Of a stretch of 5,733 nucleotides of DNA, positions 1-5,733 are shown piece by piece. This DNA is from CAYYWV01 sp964531525. Lineage in GTDB: Bacteria > Pseudomonadota > Alphaproteobacteria > JAAXGF01. Numbering within the stretch: the first letter of the stretch is position 1; each line of letters begins with the position of its first letter. A program made the position numbers and the translations under genes. The notes beneath the pieces are model-generated. The model worked only from the letters and a program-made list of their open reading frames with translations, was not told the origin of the DNA and did no database searches. The stretch lies in NCBI GenBank assembly GCA_964531525.1, contig CAZHDF010000209.1:1-5733 (forward strand), in the 5' to 3' direction.

Positions 1-293
1 ACCGGAAAAATACTCCCTTCTCGCCGTCGTCGTGGAATAGAACGCCTCTCCCGGCTGTTGTGGGGGCATGGAGCGGTCGGGGGCGTCCTGGTGCTCGGGG
101 CCGGTGGAGCGGCGGTGTAACGGCCGTCACAAACAAGCCGGACCCGTTGGATTACTCTAGGGATTTCCGGCTCTCCGCGAGACATCGGGGACCAGGCGGC
201 GAACGCGCCGATTGCCGGAAGCGCGCCTCGACCCGAGATCATGTTGAATCATCGAAGTCACGAACCATTCAAACCGGGGCAGGCGAAAAGAAA
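1..293. other. Left-edge region without a supportable gene; probable promoter area
   Basis: No complete gene is supported here. At the very edge three short readings compete. A plus-strand tail of 12 codons ends in TAG at 38-40 (peptide ending LLAVVVE). A minus-strand reading from ATG at 69-67 stays open to the edge. Another minus-strand frame stays open from about 151 to the edge and ends in HDDGEKGVFFR. They overlap and are too short to choose between, so the edge could hold the end of an upstream gene or the start of a divergent one. The reading frame of the downstream P-loop gene is open through this region back to the edge, but its translation (Gly/Arg/Ser-rich) does not look like protein. 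Roughly 231-310 is more AT-rich than its surroundings, as expected for a promoter and leader, but I found no convincing -35/-10 pair. The 8-bp palindrome ACGGCCGT lies at 120-127. Confidence 0.5.
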
Positions 294-1439
294 ATGAAAA
301 CAACTATGACAGGCAAGTGCATGCGCGATCTCGATCGGGTACGCCTCGCGCGGGCCAAGAAGGCCTACACCACCCGTCGCGTCGCCTTCGACGACGCATG
401 CCATTTGATCTCGGGGGCCGTCGCGCCGCAACCGGGCGATCTGGTGCTCGCCCGAGTCGACCGGATCGGGCATCACGCCAAGCTTGAGCTGCGCTCGGGC
501 CGCCGCGCCCAGATGTACCCGGGCGACGAGATCGTCGTGAGCTTCGGCAACCGCTATGCCCCGGATCAGTTCGAGGCCCTTGTCGGCCCCGATCTCGCGC
601 CCTGCCACCTGGCGGCGGCGGGCGGCATCGCGGCGAACGTGACCCAGCGCCACGACAAGGCGCGGAAGCCGACGCGGATCACCCCCCTCGGCCTGCTCGG
701 CAACGGCGACGGCGAGATCATGAACCTTGCCGATTACGCTCTCGAGCCGCGCGCCACGGTCCATGCCCTACCGACCGTCGTGGTCGTCGGCACGGCCATG
801 AACGCGGGCAAGACCGCCGTCGCCGCGAGCCTCGTGAAGGGGCTCGATAGCGCCGGCATCGCGGTCGGCGCGGCCAAGATCACCGGCACCGGCGCGGGCG
901 GCGACCCCTGGCAGATGATCGACGCCGGCGCGACCGAGGTGCTCGACTTCACCGACGCGGGGCATGCCTCGACCTACGGCCTCGGCCCGCGCCAGGTGCT
1001 CGCCATCTTCGGCACCCTGGTCGGCCACCTCGCCAAGCGCGGCGCGCAAATCGCCGTGGTCGAGATCGCCGACGGCCTGTTCCAGAAGGAAACCCAGGCG
1101 CTGCTCGGCGCGACCGCCTTCAGCCGCCAGATCGACGCCATGATCTATGCGGCGCAGGATGCCGTGGGCGCGGTCGCGGGCATTCAGTGGATGACCGCTC
1201 AGGAGTTGCCGCTTGCCGCGGTCAGCGGCGTGGTGACGCGCTCGCCGCTCGCGATGCGCGAGGTCGAGGGCTGGTCGACGCTGCCCGTGATCGAGACCCG
1301 CGCGCTGAGCGATCCCGCCGTGGGGCGGCGGTTCTGGGGGCCGATCGTCGAGCGCGACCGCGATCTCGGCGCCCCCGAGGCGGCGGTCGAGAGCGGCGCC
1401 TTGCCCCGGGAAAAGCTCGCGGAGCTGCTCGCCGGATGA
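294..1439 (+). CDS. P-loop NTP-binding protein, BioD/CobB/DUF1611-like, function unknown
   Basis: A 381-residue, probably cytoplasmic protein. Residues 162-174 form a beta-strand running into GTAMNAGKT, the deviant P-loop typical of dethiobiotin synthetase (GTDTxVGKT), CobB/CobQ and DUF1611 proteins; K173 and T174 should bind the nucleotide phosphates. Downstream blocks AAKITGTGAGGD (193-204), DFTDAGHASTY (218-228) and VVEIADGLFQKET (255-267) look like switch and acidic metal-binding segments. Residues 40-157 are a separate region with motifs PGDEIVVSFGNRYAPDQFEA (76-95) and RITPLGLLG (128-136). I recall similar two-part proteins annotated as DUF1611 or uncharacterised, so an NTP-dependent ligase or transferase role is inference. 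The start at 294 has AGGCGAA at 281-287, six bases upstream. In-frame ATGs at 306 and 321 are alternatives, the latter with AGG seven bases before it. Upstream extension is rejected on composition. The stop overlaps the ABC gene start, implying joint expression and a linked task. Confidence 0.8.
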   Translation: MKTTMTGKCMRDLDRVRLARAKKAYTTRRVAFDDACHLISGAVAPQPGDLVLARVDRIGHHAKLELRSGRRAQMYPGDEIVVSFGNRYAPDQFEALVGPDLAPCHLAAAGGIAANVTQRHDKARKPTRITPLGLLGNGDGEIMNLADYALEPRATVHALPTVVVVGTAMNAGKTAVAASLVKGLDSAGIAVGAAKITGTGAGGDPWQMIDAGATEVLDFTDAGHASTYGLGPRQVLAIFGTLVGHLAKRGAQIAVVEIADGLFQKETQALLGATAFSRQIDAMIYAAQDAVGAVAGIQWMTAQELPLAAVSGVVTRSPLAMREVEGWSTLPVIETRALSDPAVGRRFWGPIVERDRDLGAPEAAVESGALPREKLAELLAG

Positions 1440-3193
1440 GGCTCCCCCTCCTTCTCCACGGCAAGCGACGCCGCCTGTTCGCCCGACTGGTCGCCAACGG
1501 CCTCGGACAGGCGGCGGCGGCGGTCGCCGGCGGGCTTCTCGTCCACGGCCTGTTCCAGCGGGTCACGCCGGCTCTCGGCTTGGCTCCCAATGGCGCAAAC
1601 GCCGGAACGGGCCTGGACGGGTTCGCCTGGATGATCGGCGCGCTCGCCGCGACGATCATGGTTTCGCTCGCGCTCCGCGTGATCGAGCGGCGCGACGCCG
1701 CCCGGCTCGGCGAGAACTACGTGACCCAACTGCGCCTGCGGCTGTTCGACGCGCTCTCGACGACGCCGGTCATGGGCGCGCGCCGCCGGGGCCTGGGGCC
1801 GACGATGCTGCGCTTCGTCACCGATCTCACCGCGGTTCGGCAATGGGTCAGCAATGGGCTCGCGCGCCTTGTCGTCGCCTCGTTGGCGATTACGGGCGGG
1901 CTCGGCGCGATTGCTTTGGTCGACCCGCTGGGCGGCGCGCTGGTCGCGGCGATCATGGGCGCGGCGGCGCTCGCCGCCCTGGCGCTCGGCGGCCCGCTCG
2001 AGAAGCGCGTGCGCGAGCTCCGCCGCCGCCGGGCGCGCCTCGCCTCGCGGATCGGCGACCGGCTGCGCATGCTCGCCGTGGTCCAGGTCTCGGGCCAGGC
2101 GCGGCGCGAGCGCCGAGCACTGGCGCGCAACAGCCGCGCGCTCGCCGAGGCGTCGGTCGACCGCGCGGGCGTCGTCGGGCTGGTTCGGGTGCTGCCCGAC
2201 GCGGCACTCGGCCTCTCGACGCTCGCGGTGCTGGCGCTCGCCAGCCTGCGCCTCGCCGCAGGCAGCGCCGAGGCCGGCGCGGTGATTGCGACGCTCTCGG
2301 TGCTCGGCGCCATCGCGCCCCAGGCGCGGGCGCTCGGCCGGGTGTTCGAATACGCCAAGACCCATCGGGTCGCGACCGACCGGCTGCGCGATATTCTGGA
2401 TGGCGCCCGCCGCGCGCGGACCGCGAGCACCAACCCGGTCGCCGCGCCCGCCGACGGCCGCCTGGCGATCGAGGGACTTTCGATCGCCGGCGCGCTCGAC
2501 GGCATCGACGCCGTGGCCGAGCCCGGCGCGGTGGTCGCCGTCGTCGGCCCGAGCGGCGCGGGCAAATCCGCCCTGCTGGGGGCGATCGCGGGGCTTCTCG
2601 GCCCCCGCTCGGGACGCGTTCTTCTTGGCGGGCGGGATCTCGCCGCGCTCGACGACAAGGCGCGCGCCCGCGCCGTCGGCATGGCCTCGCCCGATCTGCC
2701 GCTGCTCAAGGGAACGGTCCGCCGGAACATCGCCTATCGTCTCGGCACGGCGAGCGACGCCGAGGTCGCCGAGGCGGTCGAACGCGCCGGACTCGCCACC
2801 GACCTCGCGCGACTGCCCGGCGGGCTTTCGGCGCGGGTCGCCGAGAACGGCGCCAACCTTCCCTTCGGTCTGCGCCAGCGCCTCGGGATCGCCCGCGCGC
2901 TGGCCGGCGAGCCGGCGCTTCTGCTGCTCGACGAGGCCGAGGCGGGGCTCGATGCCGAGGCCCGCGCGGCGCTCGACCGGCTTCTCGCCGATCCCCGCCG
3001 GACGGTGCTTCTCGTCACCCGCGATCCCGCGCGCATCCTGACCGCCGACGTCGTCTGGCACCTGGTCGAGGGGCGGCTGGTCGAAGTGGGCGCGCCCGCC
3101 GATCTCGTCGCCCGAAACGGTCCGACCGCGCGCCTGCTCGACGCCCGGCCGGGCGTCGCCGCGCGCCCGGTTCTCGTCGCCGTCAATGATTGA
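1436..3193 (+). CDS. ABC exporter-type half transporter with degenerate ATPase motifs
   Basis: A 585-residue inner-membrane protein with a type IV (exporter) membrane domain fused to a nucleotide-binding domain. About six hydrophobic segments lie near residues 22-40, 62-82, 142-162, 165-185, 245-271 and 279-295. The cytoplasmic loop at 81-140 has the usual exporter pattern (ERRDAARLGENYVTQLRLRLF, then RFVTDLTAVRQW). In the ATPase domain Walker A is GPSGAGKS (371-378) and Walker B is LLLLDE with E500 present. Other motifs depart from consensus: the Q-loop glutamine is P419, the signature reads LPFGL (475-479) instead of LSGGQ, the H-loop histidine is R529, and no A-loop aromatic is visible before Walker A. 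The start is ATG 1436 in an ATGA overlap with the preceding stop, with GGAG at 1421-1424. The reading frame extends further upstream but only as a shadow of the first gene. It may homodimerise, pair with an unseen partner, or have weak ATPase activity. The substrate is unknown; export of a product linked to the upstream P-loop enzyme is inference. Confidence 0.88.
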   Translation: MRLPLLLHGKRRRLFARLVANGLGQAAAAVAGGLLVHGLFQRVTPALGLAPNGANAGTGLDGFAWMIGALAATIMVSLALRVIERRDAARLGENYVTQLRLRLFDALSTTPVMGARRRGLGPTMLRFVTDLTAVRQWVSNGLARLVVASLAITGGLGAIALVDPLGGALVAAIMGAAALAALALGGPLEKRVRELRRRRARLASRIGDRLRMLAVVQVSGQARRERRALARNSRALAEASVDRAGVVGLVRVLPDAALGLSTLAVLALASLRLAAGSAEAGAVIATLSVLGAIAPQARALGRVFEYAKTHRVATDRLRDILDGARRARTASTNPVAAPADGRLAIEGLSIAGALDGIDAVAEPGAVVAVVGPSGAGKSALLGAIAGLLGPRSGRVLLGGRDLAALDDKARARAVGMASPDLPLLKGTVRRNIAYRLGTASDAEVAEAVERAGLATDLARLPGGLSARVAENGANLPFGLRQRLGIARALAGEPALLLLDEAEAGLDAEARAALDRLLADPRRTVLLVTRDPARILTADVVWHLVEGRLVEVGAPADLVARNGPTARLLDARPGVAARPVLVAVND

Positions 3194-3243
3194 TGAACGC
3201 CGCGAGCGCAGCATGCTCCCGACCCCACTCCTCCCATGAACGC

Positions 3244-3253
3244 GAGAAAGAGA
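3244..3253 (+). promoter_or_regulatory. Purine-rich ribosome binding site deciding the lipoprotein start
   Basis: GAGAAAGAGA sits about six to seven bases before ATG 3260. The alternative in-frame ATG at 3236 is preceded by a pyrimidine-rich stretch (CCCACTCCTCCC) with no Shine-Dalgarno match. Starting at 3260 also gives a signal peptide of normal length. Confidence 0.45.
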
Positions 3254-3259
3254 ACCGTC

Positions 3260-3961
3260 ATGACTTCTCCCCGCCTCCGGTCCACGCGTTTTCGGGCCGC
3301 CCGCCCCGCGCTGCTTTTCGCCGCCGTCCTGTTGCTCGGCGGTTGCCAGTCCCTGGGCATCGAGGCCCCGTCGTTCGGCTTCGCCAAGCCCCCGCAATAC
3401 GTCGATCTCGCGCCCGCCTCGCTGCCGAGCTATAGCGCGGGCGACAGCTTCACCTATCGCGACAACGGCGGCGTCGAGCGCGTGCGCACCGTCGTCCGGG
3501 TCGCGGGCGATCGCATCGACTGGACCACCGAGGAGGGCTACCGCTTCACCACCTCGCGCAACTTCGCCCTGCCGCTGCTGGCTTGGGACGGCCCGTCAAG
3601 CGCCGGCGAGATGCTCGGCCGCCCCGACCCGTCGCTCCTATGGCCGCTGCGCGACGGCAACCGCGCCGACATCACCGTGCGCTACCGCAAGCGCTACAAG
3701 ACCCGCGCCGAGACGAAGGATTACGAGGAGCACTGGTCCTGCCAGGTGAATCGGCCGCGCGTGGTCACGGTCCCGGCGGGCGCGTTCGACGCCTACGAGG
3801 TGGTGTGCAAGCGACTCAACGCCAAGAAGCGCGTGACCCGCACCCATATCTGGTACTACGCGCCGAAGGTTGGACATTTCGTCAAGCGAATCAAGAAGTA
3901 CCGATCGAAACCCGATAAGACGATCGAACTCGTCAGCTACCAGCGCGCCGCCGCGAGCTGA
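3260..3961 (+). CDS. Predicted outer-membrane lipoprotein, DUF3108/TapB-like C-terminal half
   Basis: A 233-residue lipoprotein. The N-terminus has several arginines (residues 5-15), a hydrophobic core (ALLFAAVLLL, 17-26) and the lipobox LGGC with lipidated C29. Residue +2 is Gln, not Asp, so by the Lol sorting rule it should go to the outer membrane. The mature part is polar and beta-rich. The C-terminal half has VPAGAFDAYEV (171-181) and IWYYAPKVGHFVK (197-209), a pattern I associate with DUF3108/TapB-like envelope proteins (an AGxFxxYxV strand, then WYAPxVG). C161 and C183 could form a disulfide in the periplasm. The very basic stretch RYRKRYKTR (141-149) is notable. It lies 66 bases after the ABC gene on the same strand with no visible terminator between, so it may belong to the same operon, but the gap is larger than between the first two genes. 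The function is unknown. ATG 3236 would add eight residues. Confidence 0.82.
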   Translation: MTSPRLRSTRFRAARPALLFAAVLLLGGCQSLGIEAPSFGFAKPPQYVDLAPASLPSYSAGDSFTYRDNGGVERVRTVVRVAGDRIDWTTEEGYRFTTSRNFALPLLAWDGPSSAGEMLGRPDPSLLWPLRDGNRADITVRYRKRYKTRAETKDYEEHWSCQVNRPRVVTVPAGAFDAYEVVCKRLNAKKRVTRTHIWYYAPKVGHFVKRIKKYRSKPDKTIELVSYQRAAAS

Positions 3962-3966
3962 TCAGC
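3957..3966. repeat. 10-bp perfect palindrome across the lipoprotein stop codon
   Basis: GCTGATCAGC is its own reverse complement and contains the TGA stop (3959-3961). It shares its last base with the tandem repeat that follows. It is too short, and lacks a U-tract, to be called an intrinsic terminator. It could be a protein-binding site or chance. Confidence 0.4.
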
Positions 3967-3985
3967 GCCCCGATTCGCCCCGATT
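3966..3985 (+). repeat. Two perfect tandem copies of a 10-bp unit
   Basis: CGCCCCGATT occurs at 3966-3975 and again, with no spacer, at 3976-3985. The 10-bp period places the copies one helical turn apart, as in some operators, but a simple duplication is equally possible. It lies about 110 bases upstream of the glycosyltransferase start. Confidence 0.6.
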
Positions 3986-4016
3986 TACCGCGTCTTATTC
4001 ATTTCGTCGCAGACTC

Positions 4017-4068
4017 GGGGCGAGGAGCAGGCGCGGGAGGCGGAGGACAACCCGATAATTCTCGCCCC
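4017..4068 (+). promoter_or_regulatory. Possible leader hairpin upstream of the glycosyltransferase gene
   Basis: GGGGCGAG (4017-4024) is perfectly complementary to CTCGCCCC (4061-4068). In RNA the stem can extend to ten pairs, with one G-U pair, around a loop of about 32 bases. The left arm can instead form a small local hairpin, CTCG-GGG-CGAG (4014-4024), which excludes the long one. No U-tract follows, so it is not an intrinsic terminator. An 8-bp match in GC-rich DNA can arise by chance. Within the same gap GATAAT at 4054-4059 resembles a -10 box, but no fitting -35 precedes it. Confidence 0.25.
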
Positions 4069-4096
4069 CAAGGCAGATCGCGCCATGTAGCATGGA

Positions 4097-5386
4097 ATGA
4101 CGATGCGCCACGGCCAAGAGATCGAGCTTTCGATCGTCATGCCCTGCCTGAACGAGGCGGAAACGCTTGGCCGCTGTCTTGAAAAAGCGGCGGCCTATCT
4201 GCGCCGGAGCGGCATCGCCGGCGAACTCCTGGTGGCGGACAACGGCAGCACCGACGGCAGCCAGACAATCGCGCGGGCCCATGGCGCGCGCGTCGTCTCG
4301 GTCGCCGAGCGCGGCTACGGCGCCGCGCTGATGGGGGGGATCGCGGCCGCGCGCGGGCGCTACGTGATCATGGGCGACTGCGACGACAGCTACGATTTCG
4401 AGGCGCTCGAGCCCTTCGTCGAGAGGCTGCGCGCGGGCTACGCCCTGGTCATGGGCAACCGCTTCAAGGGCGGGATCTCGCCCGGCGCCATGCCCGCGCT
4501 TCACCGCTATCTGGGCAACCCGGTGCTCACGCGCATCGGCCGGATCTTCTTCAAGAGCCCGATCCGCGATTTCCACTGCGGCCTGCGCGGCTTCGACAAG
4601 GCGGCGATCGAGGCGCTGGACTTGCGCACGACGGGCATGGAGTTCGCCTCCGAGATGGTCGTCAAGGCGACGCTCGGGGGCCTGCGCATCGCCGAGGTGC
4701 CGACCACGCTTTCCCCCGACGGGCGCAGCCGACGGCCGCATTTGCGCAGTTGGCGCGACGGCTGGCGTCATTTGCGCTTTCTGCTGATGTACGCGCCGCG
4801 CTGGCTGTTCCTTTACCCCGGCCTGGCGCTGGCGGGGTTCGGCGCGGCGATCATGGCGGCGGTGCTGCCCGGGCCGCTGCGCCTGGGCTCGGTGGTGTTC
4901 GACGTGCATACCCTGCTGGTCGCGATGGCCGCGATCCTGGTGGGCAGCCAAACCGTGATCTTCTTCCTGCTCGCCAAGCGATTCGCCGTCAACGAGGGGC
5001 TGCTGCCCGACAGCCGGGGGTTCCGGCTCTATCAGCGGCTGGTGTCGCTCGAGCGCGCCGTCGCCGCGGGGCTCGCGATGATGCTCTTCGGCCTCGGCGG
5101 GATCGCCTGGGCGGTCAAGCTGTGGGGCGACGCGGCGTTCAGCGACCTCGACTACACCTGGATGATGCGCCTCGTGATCCCCTCGGTGACGGTCCTCGCG
5201 CTCGGCGTCCAGTCGATCTTCGCGGGCTTTCTGTCGAGCATCCTCGATCTCAAGCTGCGCCAGCGTCCGGCGGGCGCGGCCGATGACGAGAACGAAAACG
5301 AGGAAAAGGAAGACGCGCGCGCGGCGGGCCAAGCCGCGTCATGGCGCCCGGCGCTCGGCCCAGGCGCGCCGCTCTCCCGCCCTTGA
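4097..5386 (+). CDS. Membrane-anchored family 2 glycosyltransferase (polyprenyl-phosphate sugar transferase-like)
   Basis: A 429-residue protein. The N-terminal GT-A domain (about 9-230) shows the GT2 opening IVMPCLNEAETLG (13-25), the nucleotide-sugar motif ADNGSTDGS (47-55) and the metal-binding acidic cluster GDCDDSYDF (93-101, with D94, D96 and D97). Conserved blocks follow: MGNRFKGGI (119-127), DFHCGLRGF (158-166) and TGMEFASEM (179-187). About four membrane segments come next, near 236-257, 270-293, 321-341 and 357-380. This matches bacterial homologues of dolichol-phosphate glucose/mannose synthases, which move a sugar from a nucleotide to a polyprenyl phosphate at the inner membrane; donor and acceptor cannot be read here. 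The last 40 residues are a low-complexity tail with an acidic run (DDENENEEKED, 396-406), and its last 15 codons overlap the convergent neighbour. ATG 4097 has no clear ribosome binding site. ATG 4103, two codons later, has GGA six bases upstream and is an equal choice. Confidence 0.9.
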   Translation: MTMRHGQEIELSIVMPCLNEAETLGRCLEKAAAYLRRSGIAGELLVADNGSTDGSQTIARAHGARVVSVAERGYGAALMGGIAAARGRYVIMGDCDDSYDFEALEPFVERLRAGYALVMGNRFKGGISPGAMPALHRYLGNPVLTRIGRIFFKSPIRDFHCGLRGFDKAAIEALDLRTTGMEFASEMVVKATLGGLRIAEVPTTLSPDGRSRRPHLRSWRDGWRHLRFLLMYAPRWLFLYPGLALAGFGAAIMAAVLPGPLRLGSVVFDVHTLLVAMAAILVGSQTVIFFLLAKRFAVNEGLLPDSRGFRLYQRLVSLERAVAAGLAMMLFGLGGIAWAVKLWGDAAFSDLDYTWMMRLVIPSVTVLALGVQSIFAGFLSSILDLKLRQRPAGAADDENENEEKEDARAAGQAASWRPALGPGAPLSRP

Positions 5387-5733
5387 CGGATCGCGCCCCC
5401 GTCCGGCGAGCCACAGCGCGCCGCCGGGAAGCGCCACGACGATCATCGCGACACCGAACAGGACCGAAAGCGGGAGCGCCGCGTCGCCCGCGACGCCGGC
5501 GGCGGCGAACAGCGCCACCGCCGCCGCCTCGCGCAACCCCCAGCCGGCGATCGACAGCGGCAGCGCCGAGATCAGGATCGCGCCGCCGACGAGCGCGAAA
5601 TAGGCCGCCGGACCGAGCTCGATCCCGAGCCCGCGGCCGAGGGCATAGGCGCCCATGATCCCGACCGTCGAGGCGAGCGCGCCGAGCGCGAGAACCTCGG
5701 CCAACGCGCGCGGGCGGCGCGCGATCCCGCGCA
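5339..5733 (-). CDS. Flippase-like membrane protein, LPG synthase TM/UPF0104 family, C-terminal part
   Basis: Only the C-terminal part is in the window. The frame is open to the right edge, so the start lies beyond 5733; the TTG at 5704-5702 is an internal Leu codon, not a start. Four hydrophobic stretches can be seen (numbering from that Leu): 3-22, 32-50, 59-72 and 77-100. The motif ALPLSIAGWGLREAA (47-61), then a Gly/Ala-rich helix, LSVLFG (79-84) and LPGG (92-95), is the recognisable C-terminal signature of the lysylphosphatidylglycerol synthase TM region / UPF0104 / AglD-like family. These are polytopic inner-membrane proteins, some of which are lipid or glycolipid flippases. A basic soluble tail (about 101-121) ends the protein. 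Its stop (TGA, read on the minus strand at 5341-5339) lies inside the glycosyltransferase gene, giving a 48-base tail-to-tail overlap. No soluble LPG-synthase domain follows at the C-terminus, so this is a stand-alone membrane protein, not a full MprF-type enzyme. The substrate is unknown. Confidence 0.8.
   Translation of the reverse strand, partial: RGIARRPRALAEVLALGALASTVGIMGAYALGRGLGIELGPAAYFALVGGAILISALPLSIAGWGLREAAAVALFAAAGVAGDAALPLSVLFGVAMIVVALPGGALWLAGRGRDPSRAGERRAWAERRAP

Noticed and set aside
67..69. Minus-strand ATG as start of a divergent gene leaving the left edge
   Set aside because: Only 23 codons are visible, no ribosome binding site is evident, and two other frames at the edge are equally open.
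60..293. N-terminal extension of the P-loop protein from GTG at 60
   Set aside because: The 78 added residues are Gly/Arg/Ser-rich with no family resemblance, and a usable ribosome binding site precedes ATG 294.
1187..1435. N-terminal extension of the ABC protein into the preceding gene
   Set aside because: It would overlap most of the 3' part of the P-loop gene; the ATGA overlap at 1436 gives a normal exporter N-terminus.
1843..3189. Second plus-strand open frame inside the ABC gene
   Set aside because: It is an Arg/Gly-rich translation in a different frame from the one with Walker A and Walker B; a shadow.
1199..3397. Very long open frame (732 codons) antisense to the ABC gene
   Set aside because: Its translation is Arg/Gly/Ala/Glu-rich low-complexity sequence with no domain pattern. 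Long antisense frames are expected opposite GC-rich genes whose third codon positions are G or C. The plus strand has clear ABC motifs.
3962..4096. Intrinsic terminator after the lipoprotein gene
   Set aside because: Neither the palindrome at 3957-3966 nor the stem at 4017-4068 is followed by a run of T.
4739..4777. Direct repeat CATTTGCGC, copies 30 bases apart
   Set aside because: It falls in frame exactly ten codons apart and encodes the His-Leu-Arg pair in the conserved HLRSWRDGWRHLR segment, so protein constraint explains it.
3995..5332. Open frame of 445 codons antisense to the glycosyltransferase
   Set aside because: It is a compositional shadow rich in Arg, His and Ala; the plus strand carries all the GT2 motifs.

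Overview
This is a GC-rich window, with most codons ending in G or C. It reads like the chromosome of an alphaproteobacterium, and a Rhodospirillales-type genome is my best guess. That placement rests on base composition and protein flavour only. I see no rRNA, tRNA, CRISPR array, insertion sequence or phage gene.

Layout, left to right. Positions 1-293 hold no gene I can support and probably contain the promoter of the first operon. A P-loop protein of 381 residues follows (294-1439). It has a BioD/CobB/DUF1611-like nucleotide-binding motif on a conserved N-terminal region of unknown function. Its stop overlaps the start of an ABC-exporter-type half transporter (1436-3193) by four bases, so the two are almost certainly co-transcribed and translationally coupled. 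After 66 bases comes a short lipoprotein with a DUF3108/TapB-like C-terminal half (3260-3961). These three plus-strand genes may be one operon. A 135-base gap (3962-4096) contains a palindrome, a perfect 10-bp tandem repeat and a possible long-range hairpin. It leads into a membrane-anchored family 2 glycosyltransferase (4097-5386). On the minus strand, entering from the right edge, is the C-terminal part of a flippase-like integral membrane protein of the lysylphosphatidylglycerol synthase TM/UPF0104 type (5339 to beyond 5733). Its 3' end overlaps the 3' end of the glycosyltransferase gene by 48 bases.

How they may work together. The left pair looks like a cytoplasmic NTP-dependent enzyme coupled to an export-type ABC protein, which suggests making or modifying a small molecule and moving it across the membrane. 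The substrate cannot be read from the sequence. The most unusual point is that the ABC ATPase domain keeps Walker A and Walker B but has lost the Q-loop glutamine, the signature serine and the H-loop histidine. The right pair (polyprenyl-phosphate-type glycosyltransferase plus flippase-like protein) fits lipid-linked sugar or cell-envelope glycolipid metabolism.
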